Shown here one piece after another: positions 7,437-15,825 of a stretch of 64,000 nucleotides of DNA (the stretch's first letter is position 1; every line of letters starts with the position of its first letter). Source of the stretch: an uncultured Bacteroidales bacterium (lineage in GTDB: Bacteria > Bacteroidota > Bacteroidia > Bacteroidales > FEN-979); NCBI GenBank assembly GCA_903877385.1, contig CAIRDP010000011.1, positions 133,245-197,244 on the forward strand. Reading direction: 5' to 3'. The translations under genes were made by a program, and so were the position numbers. The notes below the pieces were generated by a model. It was not told where the DNA came from. It saw only the letters and a list, made by a program, of their open reading frames with translations, and did not search any database.

Positions 7437-9377
7437 TTATTTTTCAATTTTCCTGTACAGCCCGTACAGAAAAGGATTCCCATGCCTTATGCTGAACGAC
7501 ATCCCCCTGATCATAAGATCCTGTTTTTTGGGGTTCCAGATGAATGCCTGAACCACCAGGTTATGATGCCTCCAGTCAATGTCGGCAAGCCGGCAGGAGC
7601 AAAAAATACGATGGCATTCCCCCGGGGACGAGCCTTTGATGCTTGCATACTGGAGAGAAAGCAGACTGTCCTTACGGTAAATGCCCAGCTGAAGGTAGGC
7701 TTCCTTAAACCCTTGCGGGGTTTCAACATCGGCATACACATCAATAATATCATTTTTATGACGGCAGATGTCCCTGAGGGATCCTCTGAATAAGGGACTG
7801 AATTGCAAGTTGCTGTCCATGCATACCACGGGATTCTTCAGGTCCTGGCCTGTGAACCATATGCTTTCGGGCCTGATATTTTCCCAGCCTGATTTGTTCG
7901 AAACGAAATCGGCATACGAAGAAAAATAATATTCCCCCGGCCCCTGAACACTGTCTTTCGAAAACACATAAAAGTCGCCCTCGTTAAACCGTTTATGGGT
8001 CATCAGACAGGGATACCTGCTCCTGATAACAGGATAGTCCTCCCATCTCGAGTTTGATATGCAGCCGTAAACAAAATATTTGCTGCCGCAGGTATCAATA
8101 ATATTGCCAATGACGGGAGGATCAAAAGCATCGTGAAAATAACTTAAGTGAAAACCGTTCATCCCTGGTTTTTGAAGATAATAATCGCTTACAGGGCGGT
8201 AAGAATCGATCAGGATAAAGCAGTTGGCCCTGCCTAGCGAATCGGATGAATGCTTTGCTTCCATGATGATCTCCCGGTAAGGTGAATTGTAAAACAGCCG
8301 GTAATGCTTTCTTTCGGATACCAGTGACGGTATGATGAACAGGGCGCAGGCTGCTACAAGGACGCATTTTTGCCAGGGCCTGTCAGCATCAGCATAAAAA
8401 AACATCAGCAGTAAAAGGAAAGGAAAGGAAAAAATAAGCATGGAGTACTGAAGCACCGGGTTGATATAAACGGAGTAAAGGTATCCTGCCGCAAGGGGAA
8501 TGAAAAACCATATAAAGGCAACCACCAACAGTCGGTAATCAATTGGGTTCTTATTGGTCCTCCATACCAGTGAGAGCGTGAGCAGAAGGAGTAAAAGGGC
8601 AGCAAGGTACCATGAGAAATGAAAAACATAGGCCAGGTAATCGATCACAAAGTCGGGCCTCGGTTTGCCCAGCCATCCGCCGATCCCTCCCTGGCTGAGC
8701 TGGGCGAAGAAGATGGGAAGATGGGGAACATACAGCAGGAATATAGCGGCCCAGGACAGGATGAATGCTTTGCGGTAGCCGCGATTGATAATGAAAACGC
8801 CCGTCAATCCGGCCACGCCGACAAAAAGCAAGGTAAAATGATGATTATAGGCGCAGAGTGCCGAAGCCAGTATGTACCCTGCAAGATTGACGTAATAACG
8901 CTTCCCGGGGAAAAGCATAAGATTTGTCCAGAAGTGAACCATCAGCAGCACCAGGAACAAACCGCTGGCATAAGGCCTGGCGACCTGCCCGTACATCACC
9001 GAATATTGAAGGAAGGAGAGAAAGGATGCAGCGATAAGGCCGGATGCAGCACTGAACCACTTCTTCCCAATGCTGTATACCAGGTAAACCGAAAGCAGGC
9101 TGAGCAAGGTAAATGGGAGTTTTACCAGGGGTTCCGATATACCCGTAAGTTTTACCCAGTAATAAAGAAATACCTGCACCCCGGCGGGATGGCCGTCAAT
9201 CATGACTCCTTTTGCAATAAGCTCGTGAAAGCTGCTGAATTGTGTGCGGATTATGGCGCTGAATTCGTCATGGGTGAAAGGGATATTGCTATAGTTATAA
9301 AACCTGAGAACAGCGCCAATGGCGATGATAAGGAAAATCAGTATTCTGTCAATATGGATATTAAACCGGGCCTTCAT
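7437..9377 (-). CDS. GT-C fold membrane glycosyltransferase (family 39/ArnT-like)
   Basis: The 646-residue protein has about eleven membrane segments in residues 1-410 and a soluble, probably periplasmic, domain from 410 to the end. The first periplasmic loop carries 'THDEF' (about residues 34-38), matching the acidic D/E motif of GT-C enzymes such as dolichyl-phosphate-mannose transferases and ArnT, which use polyprenyl-linked sugar donors. A downstream 'GHPAG' and 'YGQVARPY' agree with the same family. It lies 28 bases downstream of the Crp/Fnr gene on the same strand and is probably co-transcribed with it. The sugar and acceptor are unknown. Confidence 0.8.
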   Translation of the reverse strand: MKARFNIHIDRILIFLIIAIGAVLRFYNYSNIPFTHDEFSAIIRTQFSSFHELIAKGVMIDGHPAGVQVFLYYWVKLTGISEPLVKLPFTLLSLLSVYLVYSIGKKWFSAASGLIAASFLSFLQYSVMYGQVARPYASGLFLVLLMVHFWTNLMLFPGKRYYVNLAGYILASALCAYNHHFTLLFVGVAGLTGVFIINRGYRKAFILSWAAIFLLYVPHLPIFFAQLSQGGIGGWLGKPRPDFVIDYLAYVFHFSWYLAALLLLLLTLSLVWRTNKNPIDYRLLVVAFIWFFIPLAAGYLYSVYINPVLQYSMLIFSFPFLLLLMFFYADADRPWQKCVLVAACALFIIPSLVSERKHYRLFYNSPYREIIMEAKHSSDSLGRANCFILIDSYRPVSDYYLQKPGMNGFHLSYFHDAFDPPVIGNIIDTCGSKYFVYGCISNSRWEDYPVIRSRYPCLMTHKRFNEGDFYVFSKDSVQGPGEYYFSSYADFVSNKSGWENIRPESIWFTGQDLKNPVVCMDSNLQFSPLFRGSLRDICRHKNDIIDVYADVETPQGFKEAYLQLGIYRKDSLLSLQYASIKGSSPGECHRIFCSCRLADIDWRHHNLVVQAFIWNPKKQDLMIRGMSFSIRHGNPFLYGLYRKIEK

Positions 9378-9405
9378 TCAGGACCCAAACATACGAAATT
9401 CCGGG

Positions 9406-10107
9406 TTAACCGATGCGGCTGATCCTCTTCAGGGATTCATGATCGAGCAGCCTCAGCTCTTTGTCATTAAACTGAATGATCCCCTCATGCTCGAAAGACC
9501 TCAGGATTTTCACCGCGCTGTCGCGCGACATGGCCGAAAGATCGGCCAGGTCCTGTTTGTTCAACAACATTGGAAAATGATCCGATAAAAATATCTCTTC
9601 AAAAAGGTACAGTAGTGAATCGGCCATCCTCCCAGGCATCTGCTTTTGGGTAAGATAGATCAGGCGGTTGTATACATTAAGGGTATTGCGGCTGAAGTCT
9701 TTCATGAATTCCTCGGCAAACCGGTTATTCCTCCTGATAACTTCCTTGATGACGTTGAGATCGATGAAGCAAACTGATGATTCGGTAAGTGCCATCACGG
9801 TATAATGGTGCATCTGGTCAAGGTAAACGCCGGGTCCCCCTATAAAGTTGGTGGGTTTTACAATGCGCAGGATGGCATTCCTGCTTTCGATGCCTTCAAG
9901 ATACAATTTTGCCATCCCCGAGCTTACCGAGATCACATGGGTCATTTGGGTCCCCTGCTTGCGGATGGTCTCTCCCGGCTTAAATACCACGTTCAGCCTG
10001 TTTTTGTCAACCATCTCAAGTTCTTCATTGGTTAAAAGACAAAACAGGGCTGATTTGCAGGAGCAGTTCATGCAGCTCCTTGTTTGTTTGTCGAGATATT
10101 CCAGCAC
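9406..10107 (-). CDS. Crp/Fnr family transcriptional regulator with N-terminal cysteine cluster
   Basis: The 233-residue protein has a cyclic-nucleotide-binding-type beta-roll (residues about 30-145) and a C-terminal winged helix ('LNKQDLADLSAMSRDSAVKIL', split at the turn, about 182-202). The extreme N-terminus carries C12, C15, C17 and C23, reminiscent of the Fe-S ligands of FNR though the spacing is not identical. The start is a GTG; an in-frame ATG at 10071 would remove C12. In the recognition helix the positions matching E-SR of E. coli FNR read D-VK, so DNA specificity cannot simply be assumed. A perfect palindrome with consensus FNR half-sites sits about 27 bases upstream of the GTG, suggesting autoregulation and control of the divergent respiratory genes. 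Oxygen or redox sensing is inferred. Confidence 0.85.
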   Translation of the reverse strand: MLEYLDKQTRSCMNCSCKSALFCLLTNEELEMVDKNRLNVVFKPGETIRKQGTQMTHVISVSSGMAKLYLEGIESRNAILRIVKPTNFIGGPGVYLDQMHHYTVMALTESSVCFIDLNVIKEVIRRNNRFAEEFMKDFSRNTLNVYNRLIYLTQKQMPGRMADSLLYLFEEIFLSDHFPMLLNKQDLADLSAMSRDSAVKILRSFEHEGIIQFNDKELRLLDHESLKRISRIG

Positions 10108-10121
10108 AAGGCAAAAATAAG

Positions 10122-10147
10122 AAAATATTGATATATATCAATATTTT
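10122..10147. promoter_or_regulatory. Perfect 26-bp palindrome containing a consensus FNR box
   Basis: Bases 10122-10134 (AAAATATTGATAT) are the exact reverse complement of 10135-10147. The core 10128-10141 reads TTGAT-ATAT-ATCAA, identical to the consensus FNR site TTGAT-N4-ATCAA. It lies between the Crp/Fnr gene (start 10107, minus) and the divergent ferredoxin gene (start 10349, plus). A minus-strand TATTTTTG motif at 10119-10112 lies directly next to it, so a bound regulator would cover the regulator's own promoter. Confidence 0.7.
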
Positions 10148-10240
10148 CCCTGCTTTTTTCCCTTACGAGAACGGAAAAGAAACCACATTTATTCCTGAAA
10201 ATATCGCTCTTTTAACCGGAGATGCAAATGAATGTAGAAT

Positions 10241-10248
10241 TAGCTTTG
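10241..10248 (+). promoter_or_regulatory. Bacteroidota-type -7 promoter box (TAGCTTTG)
   Basis: TAGCTTTG fits TAnnTTTG and is about 100 bases upstream of the ferredoxin gene start. Its predicted transcription start is about 120 bases from the centre of the palindrome at 10134, which is far for a classical FNR activator position. Confidence 0.3.
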
Positions 10249-10348
10249 CATTGGATAAAATCAGGCCTGGTGGCTGTTTGAATTCGGCTGCCGGGATGAA
10301 TGGTTCACCATTATCAGGCAATACATTTAATTTTCATACAGCATCAAT

Positions 10349-11302
10349 ATGAAGGACGATAATTCTTCCAGAAGAAAATTTCTGAAACTTGGCCTGGCAG
10401 CAGGCGCTACAGCCCTCATAGGGGGAGGCGGGAAAGTTTTATCAGCGGTTTCCAACCCTGAAAAAGTCTCCAAAGAAACGGGTGAAAAAGTCAAATTACT
10501 CTCACCCGATGGTTCACTGGTTGAAGTTGACAAGGGGCATTGCCATGCTTGTCCCGCAACCGGCAAGGAAGCCAGGCAGGGCATGCCTAACAAGAAAATG
10601 GTCATGGTCATCGATCTGGCCCGTTGCAGGAATGCAAGAAAATGCCTTGAAGGCTGCCAGAGCATGCATCATCTTCCCCAGGACATCCAATGGATCAAAT
10701 TCTTCCTTCTCAGGGACAGCAAGGATACTTCGCCTTACTGGTTTCCGAAGCCCTGTTTCCAGTGCAACAATCCACCCTGCGTAAAGGTTTGCCCGGTTGG
10801 CGCCACATTCAAGCGCACCGACGGGATCGTCCTCATCGACAACGACCGCTGCATCGGTTGCAAATTTTGCATGGCTGCATGCCCGTATTCTTCAAGGGTA
10901 TTCAACTGGGGAAAGCCCGAGCAGGCTGCCCTTCCCGAAGGAAAAAAATATTCGCCCGAAACGAGCTGGCCCCAGAAAGTCGGCACCGTGGGCAAATGCG
11001 ATTTCTGTCCCGATATGGTACGCCAGGGCAAACTGCCGTCTTGCGTCACCTCATGTCCCAACGGGGTATATTTCTATGGCGACAAGAACGAAGACACTGT
11101 TACCAACGGCACCGAAACAGTAAGGTTCAGCGAGCTTGTACAGCAAAGGTCAGCATACCGCTATATGGAAGAGTTGGGAACCGAACCCGGGGTGAATTAC
11201 CTTCCCCCGGTTAACCGCCTTTTTGATTACAAAGTGGGATTCCAGGATCTGAAACCCGAGGAAATTGATTTATACAAGAAAGAAGCCAATATATCCGAAT
11301 AA
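10349..11302 (+). CDS. Tat-exported four-cluster ferredoxin subunit (PsrB/DmsB/NrfC-like)
   Basis: The 317-residue protein begins with a twin-arginine signal ('SSRRKFLKLGLAAGATAL', residues 6-23). Four cysteine groups follow: 'CRNARKCLEGC' (about residue 92), 'CFQCNNPPCVKVCP', 'CIGCKFCMAACP' and 'CDFC...SCVTSCP'. This is the pattern of electron-transfer subunits in the polysulfide/DMSO reductase family, placed on the periplasmic side by Tat. The first group has alanine where the second cysteine is expected, so that cluster may be three-iron or ligated differently. It lies 11 bases upstream of the NrfD-like membrane partner. No molybdopterin catalytic subunit is encoded nearby. Confidence 0.85.
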   Translation: MKDDNSSRRKFLKLGLAAGATALIGGGGKVLSAVSNPEKVSKETGEKVKLLSPDGSLVEVDKGHCHACPATGKEARQGMPNKKMVMVIDLARCRNARKCLEGCQSMHHLPQDIQWIKFFLLRDSKDTSPYWFPKPCFQCNNPPCVKVCPVGATFKRTDGIVLIDNDRCIGCKFCMAACPYSSRVFNWGKPEQAALPEGKKYSPETSWPQKVGTVGKCDFCPDMVRQGKLPSCVTSCPNGVYFYGDKNEDTVTNGTETVRFSELVQQRSAYRYMEELGTEPGVNYLPPVNRLFDYKVGFQDLKPEEIDLYKKEANISE

Positions 11303-11313
11303 ACCCATACAGC

Positions 11314-13569
11314 ATGGAATACAACAGTAAAACATACAGAAATTATGAGGATTTCAAGCCTCAGCTTGAGTCTATAGGCAAGTACGGTTATATTTTCATC
11401 ACCACCATGATGGTCATTATCCTTTGGGGGGTATATGCTTTGTACAAGCAGTTAACGATAGGACAGGTTGAAACAGGGATGCGCGATTACGTGATCTGGG
11501 GGATTTACGACGCCAATTTCATCTTCTTCATCGGGATCAGTTACGCAGGCGCCCTTATTTCAGGTATACTTCACCTGCTCAGGGTCGAATGGAGGCATCC
11601 TATTTTAAGAATGGCCGAAACGATAACCGTGGTCTCAACCATGATAGGCCCGAGTTATATTTTCCTCAGCATGGGCAGGCTTGAAAGAGTATGGCATATC
11701 CTTGTCTACGGAAGGATTCAGTCGCCTATCGTTTGGGATGTTTTCGCAATATCGACCTACCTGATCGGCAGCTTCATTTTCCTCTACCTTGCCTGCGTAC
11801 GCGACCTGGCCTTCATGAGGGATCATCCTGTTGGCATTGCAAAATGGCGAAACAAGGTATATAAATTCCTGTCGGCCAATTACCAGGATACGCCCAAGCA
11901 GCGCGAACTCCTCAACAGGCTCATCGACCTTATTTCTATCGTGATCATCCCCCTGGCCATCCTGGTGCATTCGGTACTGGCATGGATCTTCGGCATGACG
12001 CTCAGACCGGGCTGGCATAGCACGATCTTCGCACCGTATTTCGTACTGGCTGCCATTTATTCAGGCACCGGAGTGCTCATTCTCGTCATGTTCGCATTCC
12101 GTAAGCTCTACCATCTTGAAGCCCATATCACCAAAAATCACTTTACCTACCTCGGCATACTGCTGATGATACTCGGAGCCCTTTACGGCTATTTCACCTT
12201 CAGCGAGTACCTGACCAACTGGTACGGCAGCGTGAAATGGGATATGGAAGTCCTCCACCGCCTCTTCGACACATCGACCTACTGGTGGTGGTTCTTCTTC
12301 TCGGCATTTATAGGAGTTCTTCTTCCCATCGTCATCATCGCTTTGCCCCGCCTGAGGAGCATCAACACTATAGTGTTTGCAGCCCTCGTTGCTGTCACCG
12401 CACTCTGGGTGAAACGTTACCTCATCATCATCCCCACCCTTGAGACCCCGCTTCTGCCATTGCATGACCTGAGGCCCGAGTTTGCAAGTTATTCGCCCAG
12501 CTGGGTTGAATGGTCGGCAACCGCCATGGGCATCGCACTCTGGTTACTACTGTTCTTCCTCTTCTCTAAATTCCTTCCTATAGTTCCTGTAGTAAGAGTC
12601 CCGACTGCCGACGAAAGGGATTATTTCAAATTACGGAAACAAGCCAAGGAAAGGATCTTGCGCCGCATGATCCGTAAAACAAGAAAAGAGAAGAATGTGG
12701 TGGCGGGGATACTGATCCTTCTTTTCATGACAGCGGCCATGGCCGGTCATGCCCAGGACCCTTTGAGGTCGAGGCTGAAACTTGAATTCCTGAATAAATC
12801 GGGTTCCCATACCCTTACCGCAAAACTCACCAGTAAAAAAGATGACCAGACTGTTCCTCTCGAAGGAATGGAAATCAGTTTCTTTGTGCAGGGAGCCAAG
12901 GACAAGGTCCAGCTCGGTAAAGCCTCCACCGATGAGGCAGGCAAAGCAGCCTTCACCCTTCCCGATAAACTTGATGTTCCAAGAAACAAGGAAGGTAAAT
13001 ATCTTTACTCTGCAACCTACGCCGGGAGCAAGGAATACCAGGGGTCGGAATCTTCGGCAGAGATCATGGATGTGTTCATGAAAATCACCTTTTCGCAGAA
13101 GGACAGTACCAGGCTTATCAACCTCTTTGCAGTTGAGATCAACCAGAAAGGGGATTCCGTCCCAATCGAGGGGCCTACGGCAATATTTTATGTGCCCCGA
13201 ACATTCTCTTCCCTTAAAATCGGGGAACAGCCTGTTAAAGGAGGCCATGCCGACCTTGACTTCCCGGTAACCCTTCCCGGTGATTCAGCAGGCAACCTGC
13301 CCATTGTCGCCAGGTTCGAAGATAACGACAAGTACGGCAATGCCGAAGTCAGCGCCACCATGGCCTGGGGTAAAAAACTCCCCCCTATGGTCATCGTTAA
13401 ACGCGGCCTTGGCGACACCAATGCCCCCCTGTGGATGGTGTATACCCTTATCGTACTGCTTTCGCTTGTATGGTTCCATTTCACCTACGCCATCTTCACA
13501 ATTTTCCGCATAAAACATATCGGGAACAAAGCCTTGAAAGAGGGAAAATCTCAAACCGCATCACATTAA
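11314..13569 (+). CDS. NrfD/PsrC-like membrane quinone-interacting subunit with C-terminal periplasmic Ig-like extension
   Basis: Residues 1 to about 440 contain around ten membrane segments with NrfD/PsrC features: 'YVIWGIYDANFIFFIGIS' near the first helices and 'HPILRMAETITVVS' later. Such subunits exchange electrons between quinone and the ferredoxin partner. After a basic segment, residues about 452-478 ('MIRKTRKEK...AMAGHAQ') look exactly like a Sec signal peptide, with an in-frame ATG at 12667. Residues about 480-715 are soluble, with two beta-sandwich-like repeats, and a last membrane segment lies near 720-740. It is one open frame, so either a fusion of two proteins or a gene with an internal start. 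In this operon it sits between the ferredoxin and cytochrome c. Confidence 0.8.
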   Translation: MEYNSKTYRNYEDFKPQLESIGKYGYIFITTMMVIILWGVYALYKQLTIGQVETGMRDYVIWGIYDANFIFFIGISYAGALISGILHLLRVEWRHPILRMAETITVVSTMIGPSYIFLSMGRLERVWHILVYGRIQSPIVWDVFAISTYLIGSFIFLYLACVRDLAFMRDHPVGIAKWRNKVYKFLSANYQDTPKQRELLNRLIDLISIVIIPLAILVHSVLAWIFGMTLRPGWHSTIFAPYFVLAAIYSGTGVLILVMFAFRKLYHLEAHITKNHFTYLGILLMILGALYGYFTFSEYLTNWYGSVKWDMEVLHRLFDTSTYWWWFFFSAFIGVLLPIVIIALPRLRSINTIVFAALVAVTALWVKRYLIIIPTLETPLLPLHDLRPEFASYSPSWVEWSATAMGIALWLLLFFLFSKFLPIVPVVRVPTADERDYFKLRKQAKERILRRMIRKTRKEKNVVAGILILLFMTAAMAGHAQDPLRSRLKLEFLNKSGSHTLTAKLTSKKDDQTVPLEGMEISFFVQGAKDKVQLGKASTDEAGKAAFTLPDKLDVPRNKEGKYLYSATYAGSKEYQGSESSAEIMDVFMKITFSQKDSTRLINLFAVEINQKGDSVPIEGPTAIFYVPRTFSSLKIGEQPVKGGHADLDFPVTLPGDSAGNLPIVARFEDNDKYGNAEVSATMAWGKKLPPMVIVKRGLGDTNAPLWMVYTLIVLLSLVWFHFTYAIFTIFRIKHIGNKALKEGKSQTASH

Positions 13570-13613
13570 ACAAAAACCAAATATTAACAAATTAATTAAA
13601 TCAGGAGGTAATT

Positions 13614-14012
13614 ATGAAAATGAAGAATGTAAACCGTTTACTTGCAATATTTCTGATGATGAATTTCATCTGCCTGGTAGGGTTTGCACAGAAACCGGCT
13701 AAATGGGTTGCACCGGATAAATACAAAACAATGAAAAACCCCAACGCAGCCGATGTAAGCACCGGCAAAGACCTTTTTGCAAAACATTGTAAATCATGCC
13801 ATGGCAAAGATGGTCTTGGCGACGGCCCCAAGGCAGCTACCCTTGGCACATCCTGCGGTGACTTTACAGCAAAAGAATTCCAGGCACAGACCGACGGTGA
13901 AATTTTTTATAAAATCACAACCGGACACGATAAAATGCCTGCTTTCGGCAAAACCATTACCGAAGACAGCGAACGCTGGTCCCTGGTAAATTATCTCAGG
14001 AAACTGAAATAA
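13614..14012 (+). CDS. Periplasmic monohaem class I cytochrome c
   Basis: The 132-residue protein has a signal peptide (residues 1-26, ending 'GFAQ'), one haem-binding motif CKSCH (C59-H63) and a likely axial methionine M108 in 'HDKMPAFG'. Total length and the C-terminal helix 'RWSLVNYLRKL' fit small class I cytochromes c. It is preceded by AGGAGGT at 13603-13609, an unusually strong ribosome-binding site for a Bacteroidota gene, which suggests high expression. It follows the NrfD-like gene by 44 bases and is the likely electron partner of the ferredoxin-NrfD complex in the periplasm. Confidence 0.9.
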   Translation: MKMKNVNRLLAIFLMMNFICLVGFAQKPAKWVAPDKYKTMKNPNAADVSTGKDLFAKHCKSCHGKDGLGDGPKAATLGTSCGDFTAKEFQAQTDGEIFYKITTGHDKMPAFGKTITEDSERWSLVNYLRKLK

Positions 14013-14098
14013 ACTGAGGTTACCGTTATTGCCGGGAACCTGATTTAAAGGCTTTTATTTTACATTTTCTTCCCTTAAAAAGAAAAGGAGATAGAATT

Positions 14099-15784
14099 AT
14101 GTCGCAAAATGGAACTGCAGGAACCCAGGAATCTGGAAATATTTCTGAACGGCTGGCCCGTATTGAAGACCGGCTCTCGGCGCTTGAAGAGAAAGCCATT
14201 TCAGGTTCCCGGCAACAACAATTGATGAACAGGCTCGAAAACGCCGGTTTATCCGACGGCGAAACGGTAGCCGTTGACGAAACTACCATTGAATCGAATA
14301 TCCTCGAATACGGACTTTCATGGATCGGTATTGTGGTCCTCCTTTTCGGGATAGGCTTCCTGATGATGTTCATCCAGAAGCAAACGAACAACTACATGGC
14401 GGCCATTATCGGCTATGTTGCCGTGGGAGTGGTTTATGTTCTTTCAAGGTATCTTAAGGATTCGCATGAACACCTTGCCTATATGCTCAATATAGGCACC
14501 CACCTTCTGCTGTTCTATGTCACCATGCGGCTGTATTTTTTCAGCAGCATACCCCTTATTCCGTATAAAGAGGCGGTATGTTTTCTGCTCTTGATCGTAA
14601 TAGGGTTCCAGCTTTACCGCTCCACACGCTTAAATTCAGAACTTATCGCCGGCATCGCCCTTTTTCTTGCCCTGGCATTATCCGCATTCTGCGATACAAC
14701 CCACGAATCATTGCCTCTGCTTACCTTAACAGCCGCTGTTTCCCTCTGGCTCTTTTACCGTTATGGATGGTGGAGGCAAATGATTTTCGCCATTATTGCA
14801 GTCTATTTATCGCATATTATCTGGCTTATGGGGAACCCGGTAATGGGGCATCCCATCGGTGGCCTTTCGGCTCCGCAGTTCAACCTGGTATACCTGTTTT
14901 CCTATGGCATATTATTCTCCCTGGCACCCCTTGTAAAACAAAACGAACGTTTCAAGGCTAACGTCTACAGTTCATCCATAGTGGTGAACGGGATATTCTT
15001 CTTCCTGGCCCTGCTGCTCGAAGTCCTGTTATTTTACATGAATAATTACAGCAGAATTTTCGGCGGTGTCTTCATCGTCTGCCTTGCATATTCCATCTTT
15101 CTTAAATTCAGGACCGAAAGGGTTTTTGATTCGGCCTTCTATGCAATTTTCAGCTTTTTAGCCCTGAGCGCAGCCGTTTACGGGTATACCGGCCTGCCCG
15201 GGGCATATTTTTTCCTCTCGCTTCAAAGTGTTCTCGTTGTTTCATGGGCCCTCTGGTTCCGCAGCCAGTTCATCGTAGTGGTCAATACCATTTTGTTCGT
15301 AAGCATGCTCCTCGTTTACATGATCTCGGGAACTTATCTCGACACGGTGAATTTCACTTTCGCGGTTTCAGCCTTCCTTACCGCAAGGCTGATCAACTGG
15401 CAGAGAATGCGACTTGAACTTAAAACCGAGATGTTCAGGACCATTTACCTGGTTTGCCTGTTTTTCACCTTTGCATTCGCATTATACAGGGCCGTACCCT
15501 CTCAATATGTCACCCCTGCATGGACCGGAGCCGCCATACTGTATTTTCTCCTCAGCCTGGTGCTTAAGAACAGGAAATACCGCTGGATGGCAATCATAAT
15601 GCTGCTTGTTACCGCAGTCTACCTTTTCACGGTTGACCTTGCACATATGGAAACGGGTTACCGCGTGATCGCCTTCCTTTTCCTGGCCCTGGTATTGTTC
15701 GGATCTTCGCTTTATTTCACCCGCTTCCTCAGGAAACAAAAGACAAACTCATACGCAGAAAATACAGAAACAGGAAAACAGTAA
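14099..15784 (+). CDS. DUF2339 family polytopic membrane protein
   Basis: The 561-residue protein starts with a short coiled coil ('ERLARIEDRLSALEEKA', residues about 16-32) and then has roughly fourteen to sixteen membrane segments from residue 75 to 550. Coiled coil plus many helices is the layout of the DUF2339 family, whose function is unknown. AAGGAG at 14085-14090 lies eight bases before the ATG. It follows the cytochrome c gene by 86 bases and may be its last operon member. There is no transporter or enzyme motif that I can recognise. Confidence 0.7.
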   Translation: MSQNGTAGTQESGNISERLARIEDRLSALEEKAISGSRQQQLMNRLENAGLSDGETVAVDETTIESNILEYGLSWIGIVVLLFGIGFLMMFIQKQTNNYMAAIIGYVAVGVVYVLSRYLKDSHEHLAYMLNIGTHLLLFYVTMRLYFFSSIPLIPYKEAVCFLLLIVIGFQLYRSTRLNSELIAGIALFLALALSAFCDTTHESLPLLTLTAAVSLWLFYRYGWWRQMIFAIIAVYLSHIIWLMGNPVMGHPIGGLSAPQFNLVYLFSYGILFSLAPLVKQNERFKANVYSSSIVVNGIFFFLALLLEVLLFYMNNYSRIFGGVFIVCLAYSIFLKFRTERVFDSAFYAIFSFLALSAAVYGYTGLPGAYFFLSLQSVLVVSWALWFRSQFIVVVNTILFVSMLLVYMISGTYLDTVNFTFAVSAFLTARLINWQRMRLELKTEMFRTIYLVCLFFTFAFALYRAVPSQYVTPAWTGAAILYFLLSLVLKNRKYRWMAIIMLLVTAVYLFTVDLAHMETGYRVIAFLFLALVLFGSSLYFTRFLRKQKTNSYAENTETGKQ

Positions 15785-15825
15785 TTCCTGTTTATCCTAT
15801 CTTTGTTCAGCTTAATCGCTGAAAA

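Noticed and set aside
8619-9422. 267-residue frame opposite the glycosyltransferase gene
   Set aside because: It is a shadow of the membrane-protein codons on the other strand: hydrophilic composition, no start signal, and the glycosyltransferase motifs are clear.
12631-13248. 205-residue minus-strand frame opposite the NrfD-like tail
   Set aside because: Shadow frame with no recognisable domain; the plus strand has a continuous and sensible reading.
11314-13569. Frameshift or misassembly joining two genes in the NrfD-like frame
   Set aside because: The frame is open throughout with sensible protein on both sides and no low-quality or repeated sequence at the junction, so a real fusion or internal start is more likely.
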